Below are positions 9,309-16,210 of a DNA stretch of 28,736 nt, piece by piece. The stretch covers positions 1-28,736 of IMG/VR virus record IMGVR_UViG_3300030101_000397, one strand, 5' to 3'. The notes under the pieces are model-generated. The model saw only the letters and a list, made by a program, of their open reading frames with translations, was not told where the DNA came from and ran no database searches. Numbering within the stretch: the stretch's first letter is position 1; each line of letters starts with the position of its first letter. A program made the translations under genes and the position numbers. The DNA is from a virus.

Positions 9309-9496
9309 GGTAATATCTCCTTTTACAAAATTATATTATTTACAAAAACTATAAAAGCGGATTGCAAATAACTTTGTAAAGGATTATTCTTTCGAGTCCT
9401 TTCATAGCCGGACTTAATTACTTAGATGTTATCCATTGTCCAAAGGGAGGGATCCACACCAATTCAATCTTATCCGTAACTTCCGCTTAATAAAGG
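9309..9496 (-). promoter_or_regulatory. Capsid leader with candidate phage promoter and overlapping hairpins
   Basis: This 188-base gap between scaffold and capsid holds no ORF. On the minus strand, positions 9419-9397 read AATTAAGTCCGGCTATGAAAGG, faintly like T7-class promoters (an AT-rich start, CTAT, then a purine-rich start region). T7 has its strong phi10 promoter at the same place. In the same stretch, AGTCC/GGACT (9395-9399 with 9410-9414) and AAAGGA/TCCTTT (9378-9383 with 9397-9402) form two hairpins that share bases and exclude each other. An AT-rich stretch and AAGGAG then lead into the ATG. I found no second copy of the candidate promoter, so this is position-led inference. Confidence 0.35.
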
Positions 9497-10450
9497 TTAT
9501 GCAGGCAGGTTATTAAAGTCAGTACGAAGCATTCTCTGCTCAACCGCAGCCCTAAACTGTGGTTCTAACTTGAACCTAGGGTTATTGCGATCTGCCTTGA
9601 ACTCTCGCTGAGTTTTGTACCCAACAAAACCTTCTTCAGAAGCTGCAACATTCTGTAGATTTTCTATAGGAGCTGGCTCATTGCTCTTTTCTACAGCCAC
9701 AGACCTCTGTTCATACATTGAAGCCAGACCCCTGAGCGTCACCTCATAAGACTGACTTGCTAAGCCTCTATTAATTTCGAGCTGCTCATCATAAGATAAG
9801 TTACCTTCAGCCCAATCAAAAATACTCTTTAACTTGTCTCTGCCCCCAACAACGTCAGCAGCAACACCGAAAGATTCTCTCATCTTTGCCTTGTGTGCCG
9901 AGATATAATCTTCGATCACCTCCTTAGGAAAGTTAGTTACCTTTTGAATCTGAGCCATAGTATCTTCAGACATCTCTCCTGTAGCAGCTAATTCTCCCGA
10001 CCACTCGTTCCACATATCTTGAGTTAACTGTGCTGGAACTTCTGGTTGAGTTTCTACCTGCTGAGGATCCTTTGCATTCAATCTCAGCTCTTCATCTCCA
10101 GTAAGGACAGGCTCTGGAGCAGGTGCTTCCACAGCCTCGGCGCCTTCGACTTCTGGATTATAGTTAGGGTTTGTTGTATCACCTTCACTGTACTGTTGTT
10201 TAAGTGAAGCCAACTCTTGTTGGCCTCTTGTGTAGTTAGCCTGAGCTTCCTTTAAAGAATTAAACCAATCTCCTGCTGATTTAAAGTTTTCAGGAATCTC
10301 TACACCACCATCTTGAACATACTTTTCGAACATAATCTGTTCTCTAGTTTGTGCAAGTTCATCCGGTGTAGTAGTAAGATTATCACTAGCCTGTTCTATT
10401 CTTTCCTGAGACTGGCTAGGCCCCGGCGTGTATTCGGTATTCTGATCCAT
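9497..10450 (-). CDS. Scaffold (capsid assembly) protein, T7 gp9-like
   Basis: 317 residues from the ATG at 10450, close to T7 gp9 (307). I chose this start because AAGGAG lies about 6 bases upstream; the frame stays open for 12 more codons, which would overlap the previous gene. The protein is acidic, rich in Glu, Gln and Pro (PEVEGAEAVEAPAPEPV near 110), and predicted to be mostly helical. A motif near 153-188 (WNEWSGELAATGEMSEDT, then FPKEVIEDYI) is typical of scaffold proteins in this phage group. The C-terminus is basic, as expected for binding the capsid protein. It lies immediately before the capsid gene. It should direct procapsid assembly and leave during packaging. Confidence 0.87.
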   Translation of the reverse strand: MDQNTEYTPGPSQSQERIEQASDNLTTTPDELAQTREQIMFEKYVQDGGVEIPENFKSAGDWFNSLKEAQANYTRGQQELASLKQQYSEGDTTNPNYNPEVEGAEAVEAPAPEPVLTGDEELRLNAKDPQQVETQPEVPAQLTQDMWNEWSGELAATGEMSEDTMAQIQKVTNFPKEVIEDYISAHKAKMRESFGVAADVVGGRDKLKSIFDWAEGNLSYDEQLEINRGLASQSYEVTLRGLASMYEQRSVAVEKSNEPAPIENLQNVAASEEGFVGYKTQREFKADRNNPRFKLEPQFRAAVEQRMLRTDFNNLPA

Positions 10451-10482
10451 TTGTATCTCCTTGATAGTTCTGTTCCCCAGAG

Positions 10483-10695
10483 TCAAAGAATTTTAACTAA
10501 AACACTGACAGCTGTTGATAGCACGAAGGCTACAGCAGCCGCAGTTATATAAGATTTTGTTTGCAGTACAGCAATGTTTCTTTCAATATATCCCAAACGA
10601 CGATCCATTGTATCTAATCTTTTATTAGCTCGTTCAAGTTCGTTTATTACTAATTTCTTGTACTCGTCCCAGCCGTTTGAGTGAGGAGGTGTCAT
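10483..10695 (-). CDS. Small XhlA/holin-like membrane protein
   Basis: 70 residues. A charged amphipathic helix (about 10-45: ELERANKRLDTMDRRL, then YIERNIAVLQ) is followed by one membrane segment (about 50-69) and a C-terminal KIL. This layout, coiled-coil then C-terminal membrane anchor, is that of XhlA-type and similar small phage membrane proteins. It could be a lysis accessory protein or a virion membrane protein. Its ATG overlaps the stop of the Lys/Met-rich gene as ATGA. No strong ribosome site is visible, so coupling is likely. In T7 nothing membrane-bound lies directly before the scaffold gene. Function is not proven; the gene looks real because it fills the space exactly between its neighbours. 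Confidence 0.6.
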   Translation of the reverse strand: MTPPHSNGWDEYKKLVINELERANKRLDTMDRRLGYIERNIAVLQTKSYITAAAVAFVLSTAVSVLVKIL

Positions 10696-10799
10696 CTCAT
10701 CTTCTTCTTCTTCATCATAGCCTTCTTCTTGGGCATCATCTTCTTCGTAACCTTCTTCTTCTTACCCATCATAGGCTTCTTAGGCATCTTTCCGTACAT
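10692..10799 (-). CDS. Tiny Lys/Met-rich basic protein (35 aa)
   Basis: I read this ORF by hand: ATG at 10799, TGA at 10692-10694. It encodes 35 residues, beginning MYGKMPKKPMMGKKKK and ending KKKKMR. Lysine and methionine make up most of the chain, and there is no acidic residue. GGGAG lies about 8 bases before the ATG, and the stop overlaps the next ATG (ATGA), so it fits the operon perfectly. A peptide this basic probably binds nucleic acid or an acidic protein such as the scaffold. It could act inside the head during DNA packaging. No known family is recognised. The repeated AAG codons could also be a low-complexity accident, but the ribosome site and the coupling argue for translation. 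Confidence 0.6.
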   Translation of the reverse strand: MYGKMPKKPMMGKKKKVTKKMMPKKKAMMKKKKMR

Positions 10800-10801
10800 A
10801 T

Positions 10802-11125
10802 CTACTTCTCCCTTTTTCTAGAGCCGGTAGTTAAATAGGCTACCGCAAAAACACTTAAGGCACTAGGCGATGGAAAAATTAATTCATCTCCTAGACCTAT
10901 ATTAAATTTACCGGAAGCTTCTATCCAACTTAGAATAGAATCCAGAGCTTCCTTTCCAAAAATTGCAAGTATCGCTACACCAATTAGGGTGTATATTAAC
11001 ATTTGTTTATTTAGTTTCTTAAGTTTTTTCTCTTTTGATTGATTGCTTTTATTGCATTTGTGTAAATCTTCCCGTAATTTTTGCACCTCTCGGTCTCTAC
11101 AATTAGGGCAGTCTTGTTTATTCAT
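10802..11125 (-). CDS. Small membrane protein with N-terminal CxxC
   Basis: 107 residues. The N-terminus has Cys6 and Cys9 in CPNC and a further Cys24, followed by a very Lys-rich helix (about 30-40). A membrane segment lies at about 42-57, and a second weak hydrophobic stretch at about 87-99. The C-terminus is basic (GSRKREK). No strong ribosome site precedes the ATG; the sequence upstream is AT-rich, 8 bases after the stop of the LamG-like gene. It could be a small membrane protein involved in lysis or membrane contact, perhaps paired with the 70-residue protein two genes downstream. No family is recognised. A soluble, metal-binding N-terminus on the cytoplasmic side is possible. Confidence 0.55.
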   Translation of the reverse strand: MNKQDCPNCRDREVQKLREDLHKCNKSNQSKEKKLKKLNKQMLIYTLIGVAILAIFGKEALDSILSWIEASGKFNIGLGDELIFPSPSALSVFAVAYLTTGSRKREK

Positions 11126-11133
11126 TTTATTAG

Positions 11134-12192
11134 TTAATCACGTATAGGAGGATTTAATTTGTAAGCGTGGTCTGCTGGAAGGTCTGATGTTAGCCCCCAT
11201 TTATGAGCTAAGTAACCTTCAATTTTTGTTCTAAGACTGTTGACCATCTCTGGCTGACCATCGTCAGGGCCAAACTCATGAGTTATCATAATCATCTCGC
11301 CCAAATGTCCACCCATTGCAGCAGTTGCGGTTTGAAAGTTTCCAACATATAAAATACCATCGTTATCTACGTCACTTTCATGTTCTCCTGAAGACCCAAG
11401 AATCTCATTTCCGGTAACATAAAAATCTATAGTCTCATCGGCAGAAGAAATAACAGCAGAAGATAAGTAAGAGTCTCCAACAGTCCAGTATCCTGAACCT
11501 ACAACATCAGCACTAAACTTAGATCCGCCTCGTCTAAGAAAATACTTTACCGTATCAGGGTTTCCAAGCTTGCCTACTTGCCTAAAAGTATGCCATCCCC
11601 ATCTTAAAGTAGCGTCAGTACTACTGGTCTTCCACAAGAAATATCTATTGTTAGAAGTTAAATCAGAACCACGTTTCCACACCATATAAAACTCTACAGG
11701 ATTGTCTTCCATATCTAACGCATCACTATCCGCAGCTGTGAACACAGCATTAGAAACATTTAAACTAGCAGCTCCTAATCCGTTAATAGCGTTAGTACTG
11801 TATGTTACATTACTACCTGTAAGATTAATTCCGTTTCCGCTTGAATCATTATGTGAAGAAATTGTAGCACCATCAGCCAAGTCTAACCCATCAAACTTCC
11901 ACCATGCTGCTACATTAGTATACTCTTCATTATAATCTTCAAGAGTCCAAAAATCTTCACTGCCATCAGCATTCCAAGATGTTTGATAATCTTGAGGTAT
12001 ATGAAATCCCCTGTTTTCTAATATACGTTTTCTCATTGAGAGTATGTAATCTATTGTACCTCTTCCTACAATCTCAGTCTTATTAGCCCTGAGAATTCTT
12101 TCTCCAGATCCTGTACCTAAGATATCTAAAGTAAACAGCGGACGGTTTAACGGCCACTCAGGAGTTATTCTAAGGTAGTTTACTGAAGTCAT
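11134..12192 (-). CDS. LamG/concanavalin-like structural protein in the head module
   Basis: 352 residues. The first 90 or so residues look like a virion-attachment region (MTSVNYLRITPEWPLNRPLF). From about 95 on, the pattern is that of a concanavalin A/LamG-type beta-sandwich: WWKFDGLDLADGA, DSSGNG, later GHLGEMIMI. It ends with IEGYLAHKWGL followed by LP-A-H-Y-K-PP, a C-terminal signature I associate with LamG-like domains of marine bacterial and phage surface proteins. Lectin-like domains bind sugars or proteins. Lying between portal and scaffold rather than with the fibres, it may be a capsid decoration protein. Its ATG overlaps the previous stop (ATGA), with no separate ribosome site. 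The fold call is by pattern; the function is inferred. Confidence 0.65.
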   Translation of the reverse strand: MTSVNYLRITPEWPLNRPLFTLDILGTGSGERILRANKTEIVGRGTIDYILSMRKRILENRGFHIPQDYQTSWNADGSEDFWTLEDYNEEYTNVAAWWKFDGLDLADGATISSHNDSSGNGINLTGSNVTYSTNAINGLGAASLNVSNAVFTAADSDALDMEDNPVEFYMVWKRGSDLTSNNRYFLWKTSSTDATLRWGWHTFRQVGKLGNPDTVKYFLRRGGSKFSADVVGSGYWTVGDSYLSSAVISSADETIDFYVTGNEILGSSGEHESDVDNDGILYVGNFQTATAAMGGHLGEMIMITHEFGPDDGQPEMVNSLRTKIEGYLAHKWGLTSDLPADHAYKLNPPIRD

Positions 12193-13460
12193 TTATATAC
12201 TACAATTAAACTATGAGTTCCTGTAGTATTACTACTATCAGCCATAGTAACTTCGTTAGAATTCACCACAAATCTGGCGTAAGGATGTCCTGACTTGTCT
12301 GTTAAATCAACTTCGAACATAACTATACCTGTAGAATCAGCTTTAATATCAGATCCAACAACAATAGGATCCGTATAATTAATACCATCATGAGAGTATT
12401 GGATGGCTAAATTAACAGGACTTGCTTCAGCACCGCTAGCAAAAAAGTTGGGATGATCTACGGAACAAATATCGTTAAAGTTTCCAGTAATAGAAGTGTT
12501 GCCACCAGTGCCAGTTCCAACCTGAGTAACCGTCACCTTTCCTAGAACACTATCAGCATTAGCTACAACAGTAAATCTACCAGTTCCATGTCCATGAGTA
12601 GCGTCGTCAACTGCATTCTTAAAGTTAGTAGCAGTTGTTGACACAGTAGCACCAGCATCAAACTCTCTCTTGCCAAGAGTATTTACACCCGTACCACCAG
12701 CAAGATTGCCAGCCGAAGCAGCGGATCCTGTAGCATTAGCAATAGCGATATCGTTCCCAGAAGTACCAGCATTTGTAGCAGTTAAAGTAACCAAGGTGCC
12801 CGAGCTTCCAAGAGCTGCACTTAAACCTACAATACCATTAGCACTGGTTCCACTTCCAAAATGCACTCTAGAGTTAGTATCCCCATTGATGGCATCTCTA
12901 ATAGCTTCGGCAACAGTTCCGTCACTTGCCCCGCTAGTACCAATACCTATAACGCCCGATCCAGCAGAAGTACTTCCGTTAGTATCGTTACACATTTGCA
13001 TAAATATAGCAGTGCCCTCTCCTCCAGAAGCTGTGGGAACAGTAAAAGAAATTCTAACACTGCTAGAGTTGGCAAGGCCTGAAGCATTAATAGCATCTAC
13101 CTTAGTTGCTTGCACTCGTTCTTTAATAGTATAAGTTCTTTCCTCTCCATCAGTAGAGGTTAAAGTAATAGTTTTACCGTCAGGGGCTCCGCTAATAGTA
13201 GCGTCAGTAGAATGAAAAGTAAAAGCCATTGTTCCGCCCGTTGCAGCAGAACCGTTAATATATCCTGTAGTTTTGACATCTACTCCTGCTAAAACTTTCT
13301 TGCCTAGAATATCATCAGTAAAAGTATTGATTGAATTGTGGGCTAAAGCTTTAGTTCCATCAGCAGCAGCTAATGCATCTGTAGTAGCTGTTTCTTTAAC
13401 AGTAAAGAAGTTGGTTATAGTTGAACCAAACGCTTTACTTTGTTCGTTATAAGTGGGCAT
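12189..13460 (-). CDS. Repeat-containing structural protein between portal and scaffold
   Basis: 423 residues, rich in Ser, Thr, Gly, Ala and Asn, with few charged residues. At least two copies of a module are visible: a helix (AEAIRDAIN near 185; ATNFKNAVD near 278), then strands, then a Gly-rich hairpin (VTLTATNAGTSGNDIAI near 228; VTVTQVGTGTGGNTSIT near 309). The C-terminal 90 or so residues read as another beta domain (NLAIQYSHDGINYTDPI). Such beta-rich low-complexity proteins are often phage decoration or tail proteins. AAGGAG lies 9 bases before the ATG, inside the end of the portal gene. It is co-transcribed and coupled with the LamG-like gene. In T7 the portal is followed directly by the scaffold, so both are additions. 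Exact function unknown. Confidence 0.6.
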   Translation of the reverse strand: MPTYNEQSKAFGSTITNFFTVKETATTDALAAADGTKALAHNSINTFTDDILGKKVLAGVDVKTTGYINGSAATGGTMAFTFHSTDATISGAPDGKTITLTSTDGEERTYTIKERVQATKVDAINASGLANSSSVRISFTVPTASGGEGTAIFMQMCNDTNGSTSAGSGVIGIGTSGASDGTVAEAIRDAINGDTNSRVHFGSGTSANGIVGLSAALGSSGTLVTLTATNAGTSGNDIAIANATGSAASAGNLAGGTGVNTLGKREFDAGATVSTTATNFKNAVDDATHGHGTGRFTVVANADSVLGKVTVTQVGTGTGGNTSITGNFNDICSVDHPNFFASGAEASPVNLAIQYSHDGINYTDPIVVGSDIKADSTGIVMFEVDLTDKSGHPYARFVVNSNEVTMADSSNTTGTHSLIVVYK

Positions 13461-13461
13461 G

Positions 13462-15039
13462 TTACATCACTCCTTGCATGATTTGTTGGATTCCTTGTCC
13501 ACCCGTTTGTTCTATATCCTGCATAGCCATTTGCTGTGCGGTTTGTGTAACAGCATCAGTAACACCCATTGTCTGCTGTTGTTCGGCTTGCATAGCCATC
13601 TGTCTTCTCTGTTCTTCTTCAGCCTCAGCTCTAACCTCGTCTTCTCCCTTAATCCAAGAGTCAGGGCTAAACCCAAGTGAAGTAATTAAAGCTCTGCCAT
13701 ACATGTCCCACTTGAACATCATTGCTGCCTGCTCGGGGAGATTTCTCACCATCTCACCCATCTGCATAAGCTTCTGTAAATCTGAATCTCTGCTTAAAGC
13801 TTGGAGACCGGTAATGATTTCAATATCTAATAAACCATCTTTAACGAACATATCACTGAGACGCTCGTCAATTGACCCGTCAGCTAGCATTAGGAAGACA
13901 GCTCTTGAAACAACAGGTTTCATTAAGTCTCTAGCAATTGCCGAGAAAGCTCCGCCAAGAACGTGCTCGAGCTCCTGTCCTATCATCCTAACGGCGGTTG
14001 CCGTAACTCTGTCTCCACTAGGAATACTAGAAGAATCTAACAGGAATGCTCTTCCTATTTCTCTTCTTAATATTTCTACACCCGACTGGGTAGCTGAGAT
14101 CTGGGGCTGCATCGTATCAGCAGGCGAAATAGTAAACACCTCTCCCTGTCTTGCGGGAACCCAAGCACCAGTCGGTGACGAAACAATGTCATCTAACTCA
14201 GTCATTCCAGCCGGGTCACAAGCCATCCAGAATAACGAGGATGCGGTAATACCGTACACGAGACCTTCCGTAAAGGATTCAAGAGCCTTGATGTCACCAA
14301 TCAAATCTTCTACATGAGATCTTCCATAGTTTTCTCCGGGTATCGAAGACCAACGCAAGGCTACAAACGGAGGAGTCTTGTACTCTCCTACATCTAAAGT
14401 ATTACCGTCTTCGTCCTGCTTCTCTATAACCCAATTATCCGAGTCACCTTTGTAAGCGCGTACAAAGATTTTCTTGTAGCCCCTCTTGTGCCACATGGTT
14501 TGGGAAGAGGAGGACAATACAGCCTCATCATTGGCATCATCCATAGTTTGATACTCAATGTAAATTAACTCTTCCATATTACCATAAACGTCACGCCTAA
14601 TACAATACCTATCAAGTCTAATAAGCCTAAAGTTGTAGTCATCATCCATGATTAACAGCACGTCACCAATAACAATGAGATGCTGGAGAACTTGGTAAAT
14701 AGTTTCCCTAAGGTTTCCGGAGGATAACTTATTAAAGACCTGATAGCTCAGAGTTTCTAAGTAAGAAAAGATTTCAGGGTCCGGCTCAGCACCAGTTGTC
14801 ATTTCAAACTTAAAGAAAGGCATATCGTTTAAGGGTAACAGGGCACTAAGCATTCTACTAGACATAGCGGTAACTCCCCGCGCAGCTGTGGAGCTATAGG
14901 GCTGGGGCAGCGGCTCTTGTTCAGTCCACTCTTCTGGAGGTAATAGAGAGGGAACGGTAAGGCTGCTGTAGTACCTACTTCTTTCTAGCTTGTGAGTACG
15001 AAGCCCATCAAGTATATTAAATCTATCTGATATATTCAT
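13462..15039 (-). CDS. Portal (head-tail connector) protein, T7 gp8-like
   Basis: 525 residues, close to T7 gp8 (536). Matching blocks include VPSLLP near 29-34 with ARGVTAMSSRMLSALLPL near 54-71, a VIGDVLLIMDDDYNFRLIRL block near 123-142, ENYGRSHVEDLIGDIKALES near 236-255, and DRVTATAVRMIGQELEHVLGG near 326-346. The C-terminal tail is Gln- and Met-rich, as in T7. The protein forms the dodecameric ring through which DNA enters and leaves the head. The ATG overlaps the previous stop as ATGA and has no strong ribosome site, so translation is probably coupled to the 122-residue gene. Assignment is firm. Confidence 0.96.
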   Translation of the reverse strand: MNISDRFNILDGLRTHKLERSRYYSSLTVPSLLPPEEWTEQEPLPQPYSSTAARGVTAMSSRMLSALLPLNDMPFFKFEMTTGAEPDPEIFSYLETLSYQVFNKLSSGNLRETIYQVLQHLIVIGDVLLIMDDDYNFRLIRLDRYCIRRDVYGNMEELIYIEYQTMDDANDEAVLSSSSQTMWHKRGYKKIFVRAYKGDSDNWVIEKQDEDGNTLDVGEYKTPPFVALRWSSIPGENYGRSHVEDLIGDIKALESFTEGLVYGITASSLFWMACDPAGMTELDDIVSSPTGAWVPARQGEVFTISPADTMQPQISATQSGVEILRREIGRAFLLDSSSIPSGDRVTATAVRMIGQELEHVLGGAFSAIARDLMKPVVSRAVFLMLADGSIDERLSDMFVKDGLLDIEIITGLQALSRDSDLQKLMQMGEMVRNLPEQAAMMFKWDMYGRALITSLGFSPDSWIKGEDEVRAEAEEEQRRQMAMQAEQQQTMGVTDAVTQTAQQMAMQDIEQTGGQGIQQIMQGVM

Positions 15040-15404
15040 GTAGTAAACTCAGTATACGAACCAGAACTTAAACCCTTTGCTAAAGAAGAGAACATGTTAG
15101 TAAAGGCCTGCTCTGGATCAGCTGCTAAAGCATCTTGCTGAGCAAAGGCTTCATCAACACTTTCTTCCTGTTGATCTTGAAGCTCCTTGATGCGTGCCTC
15201 TTCTTCTTTTCTTTTACGCAAAGCCTTACGTTCTTCTAAACTTTCCATAAACTCCCGATCTTCCCTAGCTAAATCTCTTTGAAAAGTTTGTTCCATACGA
15301 GCCTGTTGCGTTTGAAACTTGTACTCGTCTTTTCTCATCTGCAACGCTGCTGGGGAAAACGGATCCGGTGCTACCGGAGCTGCTGCTTGTGCTCCAAATC
15401 CCAT
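15036..15404 (-). CDS. Small Glu/Gln/Lys-rich protein, candidate virion component
   Basis: 122 residues. It starts MGFGAQAAAPVAPDPFSP and continues as a long charged helix (about 22-85) rich in Glu, Arg, Lys and Gln, ending in SSLAKGLSSGSYTEFTT. No enzymatic motif is seen. GGAGG lies 6 bases before the ATG. It is translationally coupled to the portal gene (ATGA) and follows a similar charged protein that also begins MGF. Position just before the portal corresponds to T7 genes 6.7-7.3, which encode small virion or tail-assembly proteins. The product may help assemble the head-tail junction. This is inferred from place and composition only. Confidence 0.65.
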   Translation of the reverse strand: MGFGAQAAAPVAPDPFSPAALQMRKDEYKFQTQQARMEQTFQRDLAREDREFMESLEERKALRKRKEEEARIKELQDQQEESVDEAFAQQDALAADPEQAFTNMFSSLAKGLSSGSYTEFTT

Positions 15405-15415
15405 AGTATACCTCC

Positions 15416-15892
15416 TTAAACGGGCCTGTTACGGCCACCCTGTCTTGTTCCTCTAAGAGCTAAAGTTAAACCCGTAGACTTGGGTTTAAACTTTTGAAAA
15501 CCTTCTCTAGTTGCTAAGCTTCTCTTCTTTTCACCACGAAGCAATCCACCCGTGCCTCCTCTTTGCTCGGCCATAGCGGATATATTCATACCTTCTTCAC
15601 CACGCTTTTCAGAAGTAAGTCTAGCTGCCTCTTCTTTTCTCTGCTTAACAAGAGCTCTCTTTCTGTCCATCGAAGAGTCATAGTACGAAGCTTGTCTCAT
15701 CTTTTGGTTTAGACTTTCTTGGTAAGCCATGAACTCAGCTTGCTCTTGAGCTTGAGCTTCTTCATAAGCTCTCTGCTGTCTCTCAGCCTCAGCAGCTCGT
15801 TGCCTAGCTTCACGCTCGGCAATATCACGTCTATTCTGTGGGCCAATATCTGTATCAAACACGTCATCGACTACATCTGCGACAAATCCCAT
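15416..15892 (-). CDS. Helical protein with Gly-rich C-terminus, possible T7 gp7.3-like virion protein
   Basis: 158 residues. The N-terminus is MGFVADVVDDVFDTD; residues 20-100 form a long Ala/Glu/Gln/Arg helix. The C-terminus, STGLTLALRGTRQGGRNRPV, is basic and Gly-rich and loosely resembles the end of T7 gp7.3 and its relatives (a short Leu/Ser strand then Gly-rich tail). gp7.3 is a small virion protein needed for infectivity. An AAGGAGG ribosome site lies 6 bases before the ATG, the strongest in this cluster, implying high expression as for a virion protein. The neighbour downstream is of similar character. The gp7.3 link is tentative because it rests on position, composition and a short motif. 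Confidence 0.6.
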   Translation of the reverse strand: MGFVADVVDDVFDTDIGPQNRRDIAEREARQRAAEAERQQRAYEEAQAQEQAEFMAYQESLNQKMRQASYYDSSMDRKRALVKQRKEEAARLTSEKRGEEGMNISAMAEQRGGTGGLLRGEKKRSLATREGFQKFKPKSTGLTLALRGTRQGGRNRPV

Positions 15893-15894
15893 GG

Positions 15895-16086
15895 CTACCT
15901 CCTTTCCTGTTGCTTTCTTAACAACTCTAAACGTTTAATTAGATCTCTTTGACCAGATCTAAATATAACTCTGTTCTTAAACTCTTCAATGTCTTCATCA
16001 ACATTGTACTCAAGAGGAGGAAACATCTCCTCCAGATACTTTATTAGTTCTTCTTCTAGTTTTGGCAGGCTTTTCCAGTTCTTCAT
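15895..16086 (-). CDS. Small charged helical protein, unknown function
   Basis: 63 residues, rich in Glu, Lys, Arg and Leu, probably helical (LPKLEEELIKYLEEMFPPLE; later RDLIKRLELLRKQQERR). It overlaps the end of the 66-residue gene by 77 bases in another frame. A shorter form from the internal ATG at 16026 would still overlap, and its GGAGGAG sits too close to that ATG to be ideal. The stop codon is 2 bases before the ATG of the next gene. No family recognised. I call it a gene because its end fits the operon closely; the start is uncertain. Confidence 0.5.
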   Translation of the reverse strand: MKNWKSLPKLEEELIKYLEEMFPPLEYNVDEDIEEFKNRVIFRSGQRDLIKRLELLRKQQERR

Positions 16087-16210
16087 TAGATTTTTCTACC
16101 TTATTAAGTCTATCGTGTAAATCCCTAAGGACTATCAATGTTTCATTAGGCGTTACCATAGAACCAAAACGTTCAAGCCTCGAATAAATACCTCGCAATT
16201 GATCACTCAT
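16010..16210 (-). CDS. Small helical protein downstream of the reductase, unknown function
   Basis: 66 residues. The first 50 look like a coiled coil (RGIYSRLERFGSM, later LRDLHDRLNKVEKSNEELEK), followed by a basic patch (KTRRRTNK) and a Ser-rich end. The ATG overlaps the reductase stop as ATGA, and GGAG lies 7 bases upstream inside the reductase gene, so it is clearly coupled to it. Small coiled-coil proteins of this type are common between the replication and head modules of T7-like phages. No known function can be assigned. Confidence 0.6.
   Translation of the reverse strand: MSDQLRGIYSRLERFGSMVTPNETLIVLRDLHDRLNKVEKSNEELEKPAKTRRRTNKVSGGDVSSS

Noticed and set aside
13421-14317. Long plus-strand open frame opposite the portal gene
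   Set aside because: It is antisense to a firm T7 gp8 homologue, Cys/Ser-rich without a recognisable domain. Shadow of the real gene.
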